From Dichetophora obliterata (taxonomy: Eukaryota > Arthropoda > Insecta > Diptera > Sciomyzidae): DNA of 64,000 nucleotides. The notes under the pieces are model-generated. The model was not told where the DNA came from. It made no database searches and saw only the letters and a list, made by a program, of their open reading frames with translations. The stretch covers positions 8,142,001 to 8,206,000 of the forward strand of contig OY986436.1 in assembly GCA_963920525.1 (NCBI GenBank), read 5' to 3'. Made by a program: the position numbers and the translations under genes. How positions within the stretch are numbered: position 1 is the stretch's first letter; the number at the start of each line of letters is the position of its first letter. Of this stretch, positions 11,150 through 23,236 are shown piece by piece.

Positions 11150-11740
11150 TTATCGTTAGTAAAGACAAGAGATAAGCAAGCCTCTGGGTTTATAACGGTC
11201 GTGCTCTAATTACTGATCGCGATAAAACATCATTAGATAAAGGACATGCTAAGCGATAAGCAAGCATTTTCTAAGTGAGTTTTGAGTCTGTTAGCAGACA
11301 GCATAAATAATGTAATGAGGGTTAATCTTAATGGTTCTGGCTATATAAAGGTATATTTAAATTTGAATTTGCTTTGCGATGACCTTCTGTCAGCATATCT
11401 TTAGTAATCAACTTTGTATATATAGCTATGCTTCAATAAAGTTAAAGCAGTTTTTAACAGAACTGAACAAAGTTACACATTATTTGTCACTATTTAAGAA
11501 ATATATTTTTGTTAAATGTTATTAATTAACTGAATCTTTTCTTAGAACAAAAACGACTTTGATATAAATTTTCGGAATCAAACACTTTTACAGAATAAAA
11601 AATTTACTGTTTGTGCTAACAGTTAAGTTAACAAATTCAACTATGCTACAAAAAATGTGAACTTTAAATTTTCTTAGTAGTTCGAAAAATTGACGTATGT
11701 AAAAATATTATTAAAATTTTTTTCTTTGTTTTTCTTTCAG
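11150..11740. other. Sequence between hAT nest and first visible zinc-transporter exon
   Basis: AT-rich, with no ORF or repeat signature. It ends in a pyrimidine-rich tract and TTTCAG at 11735-11740, the splice acceptor of the ZnT exon. This is therefore the 3' end of an intron. Confidence 0.7.
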
Positions 11741-11851
11741 TGCGGGACCATTGTCATCGTCAAAGAAGTGAAGGCGTCGATGTGACAGCTAGAAAGAAAC
11801 TCATTATTGCCAGCGTGTTGTGCTTATTTTTCATGATATGCGAAATTATCG
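11741..11851 (+). CDS. Zinc transporter SLC30A2/3/8 type (ZnT35C-like), internal exon with TM1
   Basis: This internal exon encodes RDHCHRQRSEGVDVTARKK, then the hydrophobic TM1 LIIASVLCLFFMICEIIG. CHCHR/HCHR just before a basic ARKKL and TM1 is typical of vesicular ZnT2/3/8-type cation diffusion facilitators, which export Zn2+ from cytosol into vesicles in exchange for protons. The acceptor is TTTCTTTCAG/TG and the donor is G/GTAAGT. The exon starts with the last two bases of a codon and ends with the first base of a Gly codon, which exon 16290 completes exactly. No in-frame ATG occurs close upstream, so an upstream N-terminal exon must exist. The Drosophila relative ZnT35C acts in Malpighian tubules. 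Assignment to that paralogue rather than ZnT33D or ZnT41F is inference. Confidence 0.93.
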
Positions 11852-12635
11852 GTAAGTTAATGACAAACATTGCGAAACTGTTTTAGAGAAAAGTCATTGT
11901 TTCTTATGTGTTGGAAGAATAGTTCATGTCAAGCATATTAATAGCATACGTATTACCATTTATTAGGTGTTTGGTTTTACTTTTGCTTGAGTTTTCTGTA
12001 CCATTTTTTTTTTGAAATATTAGAATATTAGAAAACTTGATAGCAAAAAAGTTTTAATTTTTCAGCAAAAAAGTTGTAATATAAACTTTATATGAATTTT
12101 GGATTGCAGTTGGGTGGAATATTGTTAAAATTTTATGTTTTAAGAGATAATTGAATATTTCTATATTAAATCAAGAAATAACTCATACTTCAGTGAAAAA
12201 AAAAAATCAAAATAACAGCAATGAGTTTTTAAATTAGTTGATTTTTGTCCTTATTTTCAGAATTTTGAATTTATTAAACAGCTGTAAATCACTTTTATTT
12301 TATCAAAAAATAATTATAGAACATAAAATCCAACAAAAGTGAAGAAAACATTAAATAAGAAATAAATAATTAAAATTTTTACTGTTTTTACAAACATTTT
12401 TATAGGTACAGGAGTTCCTTGAATACCACGGTACACGAATTGAACAAAGTCGCGAAAAGTACGGTTAAAAACGGTGGCAACCCTCGAATAGCATGGCATT
12501 TGAATTACACTTAGTCATGAAAAGGAAGAGGAAAAAAGACTGCAAAAAGAGAACAAGACAAGGTTTTTAAAATTTTGTTTAACACTGAATCGTTTGTTTT
12601 GTTTTTAAACGGAATAAAGTACGCATAATAAGTTC

Positions 12636-12709
12636 CTTACTAAGGAAAACGGATTGTGTAAGGTGGTGAAGGCTTACTAAGGAAAATGGATTGTGTAAGG
12701 TGGTGAAGG
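12636..12709 (+). repeat. 37-bp tandem duplication
   Basis: Two adjacent copies beginning CTTACTAAGGAAAA (12636-12672, 12673-12709) differ at one base (C/T). The near-identity implies a recent slip or duplication. Confidence 0.9.
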
Positions 12710-13163
12710 CTTACTGATAAAAGTGGCTGATTATAAAGATTTAAAGATATTGCGAGCATTGATTTTTTTTTTCATGTAAAAATATCATTGTAAAAATTTG
12801 CCCTTCAAAATTCATGCTATTGCACTAAAGGCAAAATTGAAATCTTTAACAAGTTAAAATTAGTAGTGAAAATATAGGTTTATATAACAATAAAATAGTG
12901 TTTACGTTTTCATTGCTTTTTTAATACAAGTTTTCAACCAATTGTATAAATTTGTATAAATCTTGAGTTTCCAACTCTATTGCAAATAATTCAGAACGTA
13001 ACCTCTAAAACGGCATGAAGCGACTAACAAGGTTTTGAATAATATGCTATCAATTAATCGTATTATTAGAGAAACGCCAGTAATTAGTTAAAAACAAAAC
13101 TATAAACTTTATTTTAATTAAAAAAGAGTTGTAACTTATTCAAAATTAAGCTTTTTTGGTCTT

Positions 13164-14770
13164 CTAAAAAATTTCCCTAAAATGGGAAATTTTTAAAAAA
13201 ACCTGAATAGCATTTAAGCTATACTTTGAGACAATTATAGAACATAAAGTGATAGAACTAGCCATGATTTCATAATTTTATTAAAAAAAGTCAATATTGC
13301 TAAGGCACAATTGACTAAGGAAAATAAAGATTAAGCAACGATGTAGCCATGAAGTAAAAAACTTAAGAAAAATAACTTTTCTACGACTGAAAAGTTTTTT
13401 AAAGCTTATTATTTCATTTCTTGGAGTTTTAAAAATTTCCCTAAAATTTCCCCTGTGATGGGAAATTAAAAAAAAAGTTTTTTCGAAGTTATTTATGAAC
13501 TGCAACGATAATTTTTGCTTCTAAAGAAACAATTACTGTTAAAAAATAAGATTTACTAAAAAGTTTTTTTATTTGTATCTATTGTTAGTGTCTTTATTAT
13601 TAAAGTTTCTATTAAGCTCGTGATTGTAAAAATATGTAAATGCTAAAGTTTTAATTATTGAAGTTATAGGCATTTTTATGTTAGCTGTGTAATTGTATGT
13701 AAATATTGCTGGATGAAGATATTTTGAGAACTATTGAGCATGTATTGTTTATGTTCTAATTCGAATGAGTTAGTAAGAATTTGCTTAAAAGTAAATATGA
13801 AAGCAATTTATAATTTAAAGCATGTAAATTTAAAAAATGTTTAAATTTTTAAGTATTTTCATAGTAAGACACTACCAGCTTTGATTGGGGTACAATTTTA
13901 AAAATTTCCCATAAAGGGAAATTTCAATTTTTTTTGGGAAAATTTAAAACTTGATCTGATATAAGCTCAAAATATTTTTTGAAATAAAATAATTTCATTT
14001 TAACACTTTCTCTGCTACCATAAAGCAGTTTTTTTGTTTTAAGGTCAATTTTATTTACCTAATTAAAAAAAAAAAAAATCATAAAGAGCACCGGTAGCGT
14101 CAAATGGAAAATTGTATGTGACTCAGTGTAAGGCTGTGAATTTTTCTTAAAAATATTTACAACTTGTTTCAAACTTGCAATAAATTGACAAAAATGTTTT
14201 ATAAACTACTTTAAAGTAGTTTAAAGGCTAAGAAACATGGGAAATTCTATATTCTAATACTAAAATAGTGGCAACGAAAACTGTAGTAAATGTTTGCCAT
14301 ACGGAAAGTTGTATTTTAAAGAATAGGAGGATTTTAAATACACATTTGCAAAAACTTCCCACAAAGGGAAATTTTAATTTTTTTATATTTTTTATATATT
14401 TTTAAAAAAGTTAAAACACATTTTGAAAAATTTCCCAAAAAGGGTAATTTTTATTTCTCTATTAACATTTTATAAAAATGCTTAAAAACATTTTTTTAAT
14501 TCCAAGTTAAGTAACTTTTTTAACCAGACAGCTTTTTCCAGAAAATGCACATTTAGTTTCGTTCATGTAATACGCAGTTTTGAAAAAATTCCTTGATGGA
14601 TTTATGCACAAAAAAAATTTGGTGAGATTCATATGCTTCGAAATAATTATAAAAATTATTGGCGAAAACTTGTTACTAAATACTGTTGATTAAAGTTTGA
14701 AATTGCAATTCTAAGCATTTTAAGAAAATTTCTCCAAAAAATTAAAAATTTCCCTTTTTGGGAAACATTT
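13164..14770. repeat. Cluster of TTTCCC-N-GGGAAA hairpin motifs
   Basis: The short palindrome AAATTTCCC, 5-8 bp, GGGAAATTT recurs at about 13165-13197, 13431-13470, 13899-13925, 14347-14377, 14420-14455 and 14738-14768. Each could form a 9-12 bp stem. The same motif returns at 17.1, 17.6, 17.66, 20.2, 20.3 and 21.4 kb. It behaves like the recognisable core of a local repeat family, since the surrounding bases are also related between several copies. Confidence 0.75.
13725..14578 (+). repeat. Diverged 0.85-kb direct duplication, copy 1
   Basis: Collinear with 16928-17809. Shared landmarks are CGAATGAGTTAGTAA, TTTGCTTAAAAGTAAATA, TTTGATTGGG with ACAATTTTAAAAATTTCCC, GATCTGATATAAGCT, and the end block CAGACAGCTTTTT followed by TAGTTTCGTTCATGTAATACG. 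Copy 1 is in the first visible intron, upstream of the 16290 exon. Confidence 0.85.
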
Positions 14771-16289
14771 TTTATACCTTACATAAGCGTAGAACCAAAA
14801 TTTTTTACAATATACACACATTTTCATAGTTGTTTTGGCTCTCACGTCTTTTACAAGCGGCCGATTGAAAGAACAGCTGTTACATTAAAGTCATTTTTAT
14901 TTAGTATATCTATAAATTTATAAACCGCTTTGAAAAGCCTAATAAGAGGCAAATTTGCATAAGCTCAAATTAAATTTTTATTAAATAAACTTCTAAATCT
15001 CTTGGGGAAATTATTGCAATTGTTTTAATAAAAAAGCTAGTTCCTCTTGCAAGCGGTATTAAGCAAAACTTTGCACGTACTTTTTATACATTCTAACTTT
15101 TAAAATTTCATTGAATTTAATTTAAAATAATATTTTCAATGTATTTTTTTAGCAAAATGAGAAAAACTTGAATTTAGCTCATGTTACTGTCGAAATATTT
15201 TCTGCCATATGAACAAAGTACTGCTGCTGCTGCTGCTGAAAAAACATTGCAAATTAATTTAAACCAAAGCAAAATGCAAACTTCTTCAATTTCTAACTTT
15301 AAACCACAAAATAACAGGAAAATATCCTCAAGGGGGAAATTTTCAACAAGCGTGCAAATATCGCAGTGATTTTTTCATGTACGACTGACCAAAAATGTTG
15401 TTATCCCAAGTGTAGCAGAGAAATAAGGCAAAAAAAAAGTTACTAAAGAGATAGGAGTGAGGGAGGGAAAGACTGAGCAACGAGGTAAAAAAAATTAGAA
15501 CTTAAAAGGTAGCAAAATTATTTAGGAAGGCAAGGAGAATAGAAAGAAAAAACATAATTTAATTTTAAAACTGCAATATTGTCGGGGCAAACAAGTAGAC
15601 AAACACACACACATACACTCTCACATACTCTTACATATGGAACAATGCCTTTATTGATGCCATAACGAAGATGCACGTTAACGGAAATAACATTCTATGG
15701 GCACTTCCGTGTTTGCGTGTGTTTAAAATATGTGTGTCTGTGTGTGTGTAGTTAACAATGTTGACTAACCTCAGCTTTTTTTGGGATTTTTATTTGCTGT
15801 CCTAGTAACGTTTTGTTAGCATTTCCCTCAAGGGTCCCCACATGAGTTGGCATTGATTTTTTTTTCACCAACTTCCAATCAATTTACTAATTTTCTCTTC
15901 TTTTTCTTATTTCTTATATATGCAGCTCTGGACTTTTGTATTTTTTCACTTATTTTTCTTTTTGTTTTTTTTTATTTTTGGTTGGATAACATCACTTTTC
16001 ACTTCACTTCACTTCACATCACTTTGGCAACAAATGCTGCTGCAACTCCTCCTTTTCGTTGTCGTGTTCTGCTGCTGCTCTGAATGCTGCTATGACTTTG
16101 CGTTACTATTTGTTATTTTTCATCACTGCTACCTACAACAACAACATCAAATTCGACGTCAACTGCTGCTGGTATTTTTGCTGCCTGCATGCTGTGTCAT
16201 GCTGCTGGCTAAACGTGCACGTTTGTATGTGTTACTGTAACTGTACCTGTATCTACATCGCTGCGTGTATCTCTGCCAAACACACACAG

Positions 16290-16410
16290 GTGGAGTTCTA
16301 TCGAATAGTTTGGCAATTGCAACAGATGCTGCTCACTTGCTCACAGATTTTGCCAGTTTTATGATATCATTGTTTGCCATTTGGATTGCAGGACGACCAT
16401 CGACACAGCG
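16290..16410 (+). CDS. Zinc transporter SLC30A2/3/8 type (ZnT35C-like), internal exon with TM2
   Basis: This encodes (G)GVLSNSLAIATDAAHLLTD and then FASFMISLFAIWIAGRPSTQ(R). It is the end of TM1, the loop and TM2. The AHLLTD segment carries the HxxxD pair that, with the TM5 HxxxD, forms the transport Zn2+ site in ZnT proteins. Both residues are intact. The acceptor is CACACACAG/GT and the donor is CG/GTGAGT. The exon is 121 bp. Its first two bases complete the Gly begun in exon 11741-11851, and its last two bases (CG) need one base from exon 46117. No stops or frameshifts are present. Codon use is ordinary and clearly distinct from the surrounding AT-rich DNA. Confidence 0.95.
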
Positions 16411-16927
16411 GTGAGTTATTTTTATATACCTTCGTGGAATAGTTATGTGTTTGTGTGTGCTTCCGAACTTAGACACTTACGCGTATATGTGTGTGTTAGT
16501 GTGTGTGTGCGTTGGAGTGCCTTTAACCAATTTTACTGCATATTGCAAATACTTCCTGGGTAGTAGTCGATATCATCTAAAGTTAGTTAAGAGTTCTGCA
16601 AAGTGCTGAGTACGGATTTTATTTCAAAGTTTATTTAAGGTGAATTAAAGCAGTCGATGCACACTCACTTTTACTGATATCTGACATGCATTTCTGATTG
16701 ACTAAGTAGGTATGTTGGAAGTGTGCAACAATTAAATTCAGTGCAACGTGACTTATGAGCGACATTAATATCAAATGCAGTGACACTGACTTATTAGCAA
16801 CAAATTTAAATTTAAAGCTAATTAACTTTAACACTTTTTCCTTGAAGTTATATTGATAACTACTAAAATATAATATAATTATAAGATATAAAATATTATT
16901 AAAAATATTAAAATATTATAAGATATT

Positions 16928-17809
16928 TTTAGAAATATTGAACATGTATTGTAATTGTTTTAAATCGAATGAGTTAGTAAAAATTTGCTTAAAAGTAAAT
17001 ATAAGAGCCATTCATAATTTAAGGCATGAAAAATTAAAAAATACTTGATATATAAATATTTTCATATCTAGACACTGCAAGTTTTGATTGGGACACAATT
17101 TTAAAAATTTCCCATAAAGGGAAATTTTAATTTTTTCTGGGAAATTTTAAAAAATGATCTGATATAAGCTTACAAATATTTTTTGTAATGAAATAATTTA
17201 ATTTTAACACTTTCGCTGCTGAACTTACAATTTTACTTACTTAATTGTAAAAAATCATAAGAAGCCTGTTAACCGGTAGTGCTCACGGCCTCAAATGAAC
17301 CATGAACCAAAACTGTTGTGAACCAGCGTAAAGTTGTGAATTTTTCTTTAAAATATTAACAACTTGTTTCAAACTTTCCACTTTATTTTAACACATACTT
17401 AAATTCTATTGAACACATTTATGTTATTTAAATGCATTTGTGATTGACAAAAAATGTTACTTAAGCTAACAGAAAAGTTAAAAAGCTAAGAAAGAAGGGA
17501 AATTCTAAAATATTAGCTACGAAAGCTGTAGTAAATGTTTGCCATACGAAAAATTTTACTTTAAGGCATAGCAGGCTTCTAAATACACATTTGCAAAAAC
17601 TTTCCACAAAGGGACATTTTTCTTTTTTTGGGTATTTTTTATAAAGGTTAAAAAACATTTTGAAAAAACTTCCCAAAAAGGGAAATTTTTATTTTTCTAT
17701 TTAAGTTTTCTAAAAATGCTTAAAAAACAAGTTTTTAATTCAAAGTTAAATCAGTAATCAGACAGCTTTTTTCCCAAAATATTAATTTAGTTTCGTTCAT
17801 GTAATACGT
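16928..17809 (+). repeat. Diverged 0.85-kb direct duplication, copy 2
   Basis: Second copy of the block at 13725-14578 in the same orientation. It includes three TTTCCC/GGGAAA hairpins (about 17100-17130, 17592-17620, 17659-17692). The two copies bracket the TM2 exon of the zinc transporter. Confidence 0.85.
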
Positions 17810-17812
17810 TCT

Positions 17813-19357
17813 AACACGGTTGTGGACCTTTATAAGCCTATTCGCCTATGTCGAACGTGGTCACAAAATTTTTACCTCTTCCACCATTTCTGAGATGACG
17901 TTACACTCATATTTTCTAGAATTTTTGTTTTTTTGTTTTGAGAATTTAATTTAATTTTATTTAATTTAATTTATTTAGAAATCATGTTTTAATATAAGAC
18001 ATAGTCTTTTGAATACATTAAGCAGTTCAGAATAAGAACAAGGTATAATCATTAGAAAAATTAATGTAACTTAAAACTAACCTTACTAACTAACTTTAAG
18101 GCCTTTGCTGCTAAAGCTTATAGCTGTATTTTCTAGATTTGTAGTATTTTACTTTTAGAGAAATAATAATAATAAAAAAAAAATATTTTAAACAACAGCT
18201 AGTCATAAATAACAACAAGTAATGAATGAATAAAAAAATCATCAGATTATTAGATAAAATAGAAAAAAACAACAAAATTATTCTTATTCTATTAGATGAA
18301 GAAATAGTAAGTTTAGATATATAAGTAGCAGTATTAAGGAAAGTATTTAAAAATTTCATGCTTTAAGTTGCATTTGTTTTGGACAATTTTAATTTTTCGG
18401 CGAGTTCCAAATTCTGATAGCGTTTTTTTTAATAACATGAATTAATTTAATAGATCATAAAGTTATTTTTTAATTAAATTTTTTTCTAAATGACCTTGTT
18501 ATTTATTATGTTGATTTTATATGATTTAAATACAAATTCTATATGTTTTATAGTTTAAATCATACTTGATTTTAAATACAAATTCTAGTTGTTTGATAGT
18601 TTAAAATCGTTTATTGAGCTTAAGGTCAAGTTTAGAACTATTAATTGTTCTAACGAATCTTTCCAAAGAAACAACAACAACAACGTTTTCAATATGAAAA
18701 GAAAAACATTTTATTGCAATTTCGGCCCTGCTAAAGGCTTCATCAGAAATCTTTGTGATACGCCGTGCAAACGCGCATTAGCGCAATGCAACACAGGACG
18801 ATCAGATTTTAAGTGTCAATTTCTCAGTTTTTCTCCCATTTTATATTTTCATGTTTGTTGTTGTATTTTGGCTTCACTTTAGACTTTATGCTTATGTTTA
18901 TTTAGCTTGTGTTATTATTATGGATACTTTATTTTTTTTTACTTTTTAATTTTATTAAATTGATATAAAATAATCATAACGCATGCTATATTTAATATTT
19001 TTTGACGTATCACATATTAATATCTCACTATTTAAAATCACAGGAACTTTTTTTTTTCAAAAAAACTTACATATCTTTCAAAATTTTAATAAAAAAATTT
19101 TGTAATTAAAAATTTTGAAAAATTTTGAATAAAATATTGAAACAAAAAATTTTTTTTTGTGACATCCTCCATCTCCACTCCACATTTTGTCACAAATGTA
19201 AGATCCCTTACCTTAACTTGACACATTATCCGGATGACCTCTTACATTTTGAAACTTTTCACATAACTTTCATGTTCTCTACCAAAAAACTATACGTATT
19301 GTAAAACTTGACGTATGAATGTCATTTAATTCGACCAATTTTGAAGTGCATAAATAA
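17813..19357. other. Intron DNA, no gene seen
   Basis: AT-rich stretch with ATTTAATTTA low complexity near 17940-17980 and a (CAA)n run near 18668. A 97-residue open stretch at 18589-18882 (plus) has no recognisable domain. Confidence 0.5.
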
Positions 19358-19359
19358 TA

Positions 19360-19993
19360 GCTGCGTTCCATTCGCTTCAAAATAATCCAGATTTTTTTTT
19401 TACATGCAAAACAAAAACAAAAATAATAATCCTGTAACAAATAGGATTATTTTTGCTATCCATATAATATTGTGATATAGCCTTTAAAAAATTTGAAACA
19501 CAGGTGCAGCACCTGCATATTTTTATGAGCTGTCATTTCAGTTTTTGAATTATTCGTTTGTTTGATACAATGACTATTAGATAGCCATGACAGCTACCTA
19601 TTTTCTCAACATCGAATGTTAAACAAAAGAAAACAAAAGAAACCGCGTGTGTCACACACATTGGACGCATTCAGCGGAGTCAACAATTTCACTTAAATTA
19701 TTTATATAAGTGCATAATATTAATAATTAACTAAAATAATTTACAACTTTTCTGACGTTTAGAGTAAAACACATTCAGAGAAAAACATCGTTCACTAAGG
19801 TATCGCTAGCATAACAGTTCACAACAGTTTTGAACAACACACGTTCTCATGACACCTAATAGTTATTGTATCATGATTGCTTGTTTGAATTTAATTTTGA
19901 CTGCAACGGTAGTGCCCTCTACGAGTCGTTTTTCTTGCCGTTCCTTTGAGAAAATTTGTTAACGTGATTATATTAAGGCGAAAGGAACGCAGC
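19360..19993. mobile_element. TA-flanked inverted-repeat MITE
   Basis: The ends GCTGCGTTCCATTCGC and GCGAAAGGAACGCAGC are inverted copies with one extra base. TA lies on both sides (19358-19359, 19994-19995). No ORF in the 634-bp interior. Confidence 0.72.
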
Positions 19994-20216
19994 TAATAAC
20001 TTAAAATTATAAAAAATTGATTGCAACAACAGTATTTTTAAATAACATTTCAAAAATTTTTGTAATTGACTTAAATATAGAGCCGAACCTTCTCATGACG
20101 AGCTTCTACAGATTAGAATAGTAATAATTAGATATAGATTAGAGGGATTTATAAATTATAGCTCTATCAGTTATTGTTTTGAAAAAATATTCACATTAGG
20201 TTCTAAAAAAGTATTA

Positions 20217-20450
20217 AAAAAATTTTCCAAAAAAGGGAAATTTTGATTTTATATTTAAATCGACTTAAAATGATAAAAAAATTATTTCAAATACTTAAAA
20301 TAAGTTTAAAAAAACATTTTAAAAAATTTCCCAAAAAAGGGAAATTTTTGATTGCTGAGGGAAATTGTCTCAAATTGATCAGAAAGATAATTTTCAAGCT
20401 TTTAGTAAAATATTCTGAAAGTGAAACATCTAACAGAGTTTTCAGTTAGA
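20217..20450 (+). repeat. Hairpin-family repeat copy (GGGAAATT block)
   Basis: Two TTTCC-CC/GGGAAA hairpins (20217-20246, 20321-20352) are followed by GGGAAATTGTC, TTGATCAGAAA and TTTTCAAGCTTTTAGTAA. The last part is shared with 21419-21540 and, more weakly, with 13.9 and 17.1 kb. It appears to be a further copy of the same family. Confidence 0.6.
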
Positions 20451-20569
20451 TATTTTGAGCGTTCAAAATAAAAAAATGTAAGATTAATACTTAGTATGTT
20501 TGGGCGTTTTCGCCAAAGGGTCTACAGCGATAAAAAATGTTTAAATTAATATAGCGAGAGTACTGAGAG

Positions 20570-20687
20570 CAGGGGCACTATTCTGTTACTGTGAGTTTTA
20601 AAGTGTACACGGACTGCCACAAAAACTCACTGTTTTTCAGTCGGTGAGTTCAGTCTTCAAACTCACAGTTAGAGAATAGTGGCCCTG
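20570..20687. mobile_element. Small inverted-repeat MITE, hAT-like ends
   Basis: CAGGGGCACTATTCT at the left and AGAATAGTGGCCCTG at the right are imperfect inverted repeats starting with the CAG typical of hAT. Inside are ACTGTGAGTTT and AAACTCACAGT arms. Length 118 bp. The flanking 8-mers do not match, so the family is uncertain. Confidence 0.6.
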
Positions 20688-21753
20688 ATCTCAATTTGAA
20701 TTAAAAAAAATGGCAGCAAATATGATGAATGGCAACAAAAGTGGAAAAATGGTGACAAAAGTAGAAAAAAATTTAAGGAAAGTTGAAATTTAAATTAATA
20801 AGTTTTATGTATACTCGTATAATACAAAGTTAAGTTAAATTTTTCAGTTTTCGATTATGAAGTTCCTAAATTAAACTTTTTATGTTATTCTAGTTCAATG
20901 AGATAAATAAAACTATAAAATATTTGTTCTTCTTTGAAGGGAAAATTCTGTCACGAAACGTATATCATGTAACGTATCATATTATGGTTTCTATAAAAAA
21001 ATTTTAAAAACATTTTTCAATAAAACAATTACGAATATGTAGCAACATTATTCCAGTTAATATTAAAAAATTTTCATAAAAAACTCGAGAATACTTCGCA
21101 GATTTTTGTTTATATTATATTATATTAGTGTAGACAAAAACCACTTTTTTTCTTTTGTCACGTAACGTATAATTTTTGGTGGCTAAGAGCCGAACTTTTG
21201 ATAACTCTAAGCTTTTACACATCGTCTAGTGCACTTAATAAACTATTGAAAAATCAAAAAAAAAAAACTGTAAATTTAATTTTTTTTTGTTTTACCACTC
21301 ATTAAAGCCGTACGACTGTCACGTGCGTAGCCACCAAAATGCTCATATGTTTCTTTAAGAAATTGTGAAACTGATTTGTTTGTAAAAATACTCAAAATAG
21401 ATTTCAAAAAATCATTTTCAAAAATTTCCCACAAAAGGGAAATTTTGAATTGATCAGGGAAATTTTTGTAAAATGATCAGAAAAAGAATTTTCAAGTTCT
21501 AAGTAATATTTTCTGATAGTAAGACATTATTTACATTGCCCAAACTGAAGATTTCAGCAGAATTTTTAAAGGAAATTTAATGCTCTGCCATTACTATCAC
21601 CCATTGCATGAATACGAAAAAAAAAAACACTCCAGAAAAGATGAATACAATTTATTTGTATACAAACCGCACTCATAGACTCCAGTAAATTTCAAATAAA
21701 AAACAATAAAAAATTCCTACCAATCAACTAAACGACGCTTTCACTTCAATGGA

Positions 21754-21755
<2 letters not shown>

Positions 21756-21792
<37 letters not shown>
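21756..21792 (+). repeat. (GGCT)n microsatellite
   Basis: About nine perfect tandem GGCT units. Confidence 0.95.
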
Positions 21793-21793
<1 letters not shown>

Positions 21794-22753
21794 TGCAATT
21801 GCTAGTTTAAGCTACTTAAGCACAACAAAATACACACCCAAACACACTCACCTAACCAGACAAATATATAAATGTGCCAATTCGATCGGCCGCGCCACGA
21901 GCAGCTGCATTACGAAATACTTCCGAAAATGAATGTGGCAACATTTATTTAAAGAAGTAATCAACTACTCTGCAATTTGCATGCATAAAAGGAAAATACG
22001 AATAAAAAAAAATAAGAGGAAAAACACAACCGCTTGCATACACTTACGTGCACATTTACACATGTTTGCATGTGTATGTATGTCGTGCATAAAGTGCCAG
22101 CTCAATGTGGCGCAAACAACGCTTTTAAGTGAAATTTAAACGAATCGAAATGAAATGCAATGCAATGAAATTGAAATTCTTCAACAAAATCAACAAAAGT
22201 TTTCTTGAAATTCCTATACACAGAATACAAATACACATACATACGTTATGTGAGAGTGCCAAAGAGTATGCTACACTTCACTGCCAAAATAAAGTGAGCC
22301 ATATGAGCTTAACTTCAATAGTGTTGAGAAAAAAATTAAATAATAAAACGTAAATGTTCTTGAAGCGCAAAAAAAAAAATTGTTACAATTAAATAAGTTT
22401 CTTTGCTGAATTGAACGAGTGGTTTCATGGTTTTATGCGCTACCATTTAAAAAAAAAAAAAATGTTAAAAGTGGTAAAAAAAGTTATGCAAGCAATTATT
22501 TAACTACTATAAAAGTTATTTCCAGAAAATATTGGTTTGTTATATATAACAACTAGTATTTCTTTAAGAAAATTGAAAGCCAAAAACAATCATTCTCATT
22601 ATTCTCAAATTCCAAGCCAACCTTCTCTGCTGCTGAATACTAACAAGTTATGCTTTGTTGCTGCAATATTTTGCATACTGAAATCGTTTTGGTGCTATTC
22701 AGTACTTCATTACTAGAGTAGATGCAGCTACGCCCCGAAAGTATGCAATAATA

Positions 22754-22784
22754 AATGAATGAATGAATGAATGAATGAACGAGC
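22754..22784 (+). repeat. (AATG)n microsatellite
   Basis: About seven tandem AATG units ending in AACGAGC. Confidence 0.9.
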
Positions 22785-23117
22785 AAAGGAAAATCTACTT
22801 TACGCGCTTAAGCTGCACGTTGCGGCTGAAGTGGTAAAATTCTGCATTTGAATTGCATGCGAAAATTGCTGAGAAACATACACATGAATACAGTTAATAC
22901 CCAGTAGGCATTGGCAGCGCTGCTAGCAGGCCTTCGTATGGATTTTAGAGTACTGCCGCACTCATATACAATTACACTTGCTTTTTTATATGAAATGGGA
23001 AAATTTTTCAGGCCTTCCGCTCTCCTTGCTCAAAAGAGACCTGCCAGAAGCACTCTTTCGAGAAGTCACGTTAGAAGGAAAAGCAATAAAAATATCATCT
23101 TCAAATAAAAATCGACT

Positions 23118-23200
23118 ATCAATTTGAGATTTGAACCATGGACTTCTCAATCGGCGGTCCGACATCTTACCTACGCGACTAACGTGGTTATTAAGAATCA
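23118..23200 (-). other. tRNA-like module (A-box and B-box) in element copy A
   Basis: Read on the minus strand it gives TTAGTCGCGTAGGTAAGATG, an A-box/D-arm-like segment, then GTCGGACCGCCGATTGAGAA. It ends with GGTTCAAATC, a B-box. The spacing is close to that of a tRNA gene. The acceptor stem is not convincing, so this is a tRNA-derived module and not a functional tRNA. Confidence 0.6.
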
Positions 23201-23236
23201 CTTGCTAATTTTGCATGAATACAAATGAAAGTACGC

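Larger units (their letters stand above)
11852..16289 (+). other. ZnT intron (about 4.4 kb)
   Basis: It runs from GTAAGT at 11852 to CACACACAG at 16281-16289. It holds a 37-bp tandem duplication (12636-12709), six or so TTTCCC/GGGAAA hairpins (13.16-14.77 kb), the first copy of an 0.85-kb duplicated block (about 13725-14578), a (CTG)n run near 15222, CA-rich sequence at 15604-15640 and a pyrimidine-rich, CTGCTG-rich stretch before the acceptor. Short open stretches at 15.8-16.3 kb are low-complexity and not convincing genes. Confidence 0.85.
20688..22897. other. Intron DNA with one hairpin-family copy and microsatellites
   Basis: It contains a TTTCCC/GGGAAA hairpin with attached repeat (21419-21540), two CACGTAACGTAT-like motifs near 20950-21180 and a (GGCT)9-type array at 21756-21792. 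(AATG)n lies at 22754-22784. No host exon or transposon ORF recognised. Confidence 0.55.

Noticed and set aside
15847..16364. Overlapping open frames rich in Phe/Leu/Cys just before the TM2 exon
   Set aside because: They are translations of the pyrimidine-rich and CTG-rich intron end. They run through the CACACACAG acceptor in the wrong frame and have no domain.
16667..16680. TGCACAC metal-response-element core near the TM2 exon (also near 54821 and 60334)
   Set aside because: The 7-bp degenerate motif is expected by chance. The cores are single, not clustered, and are not near a promoter.
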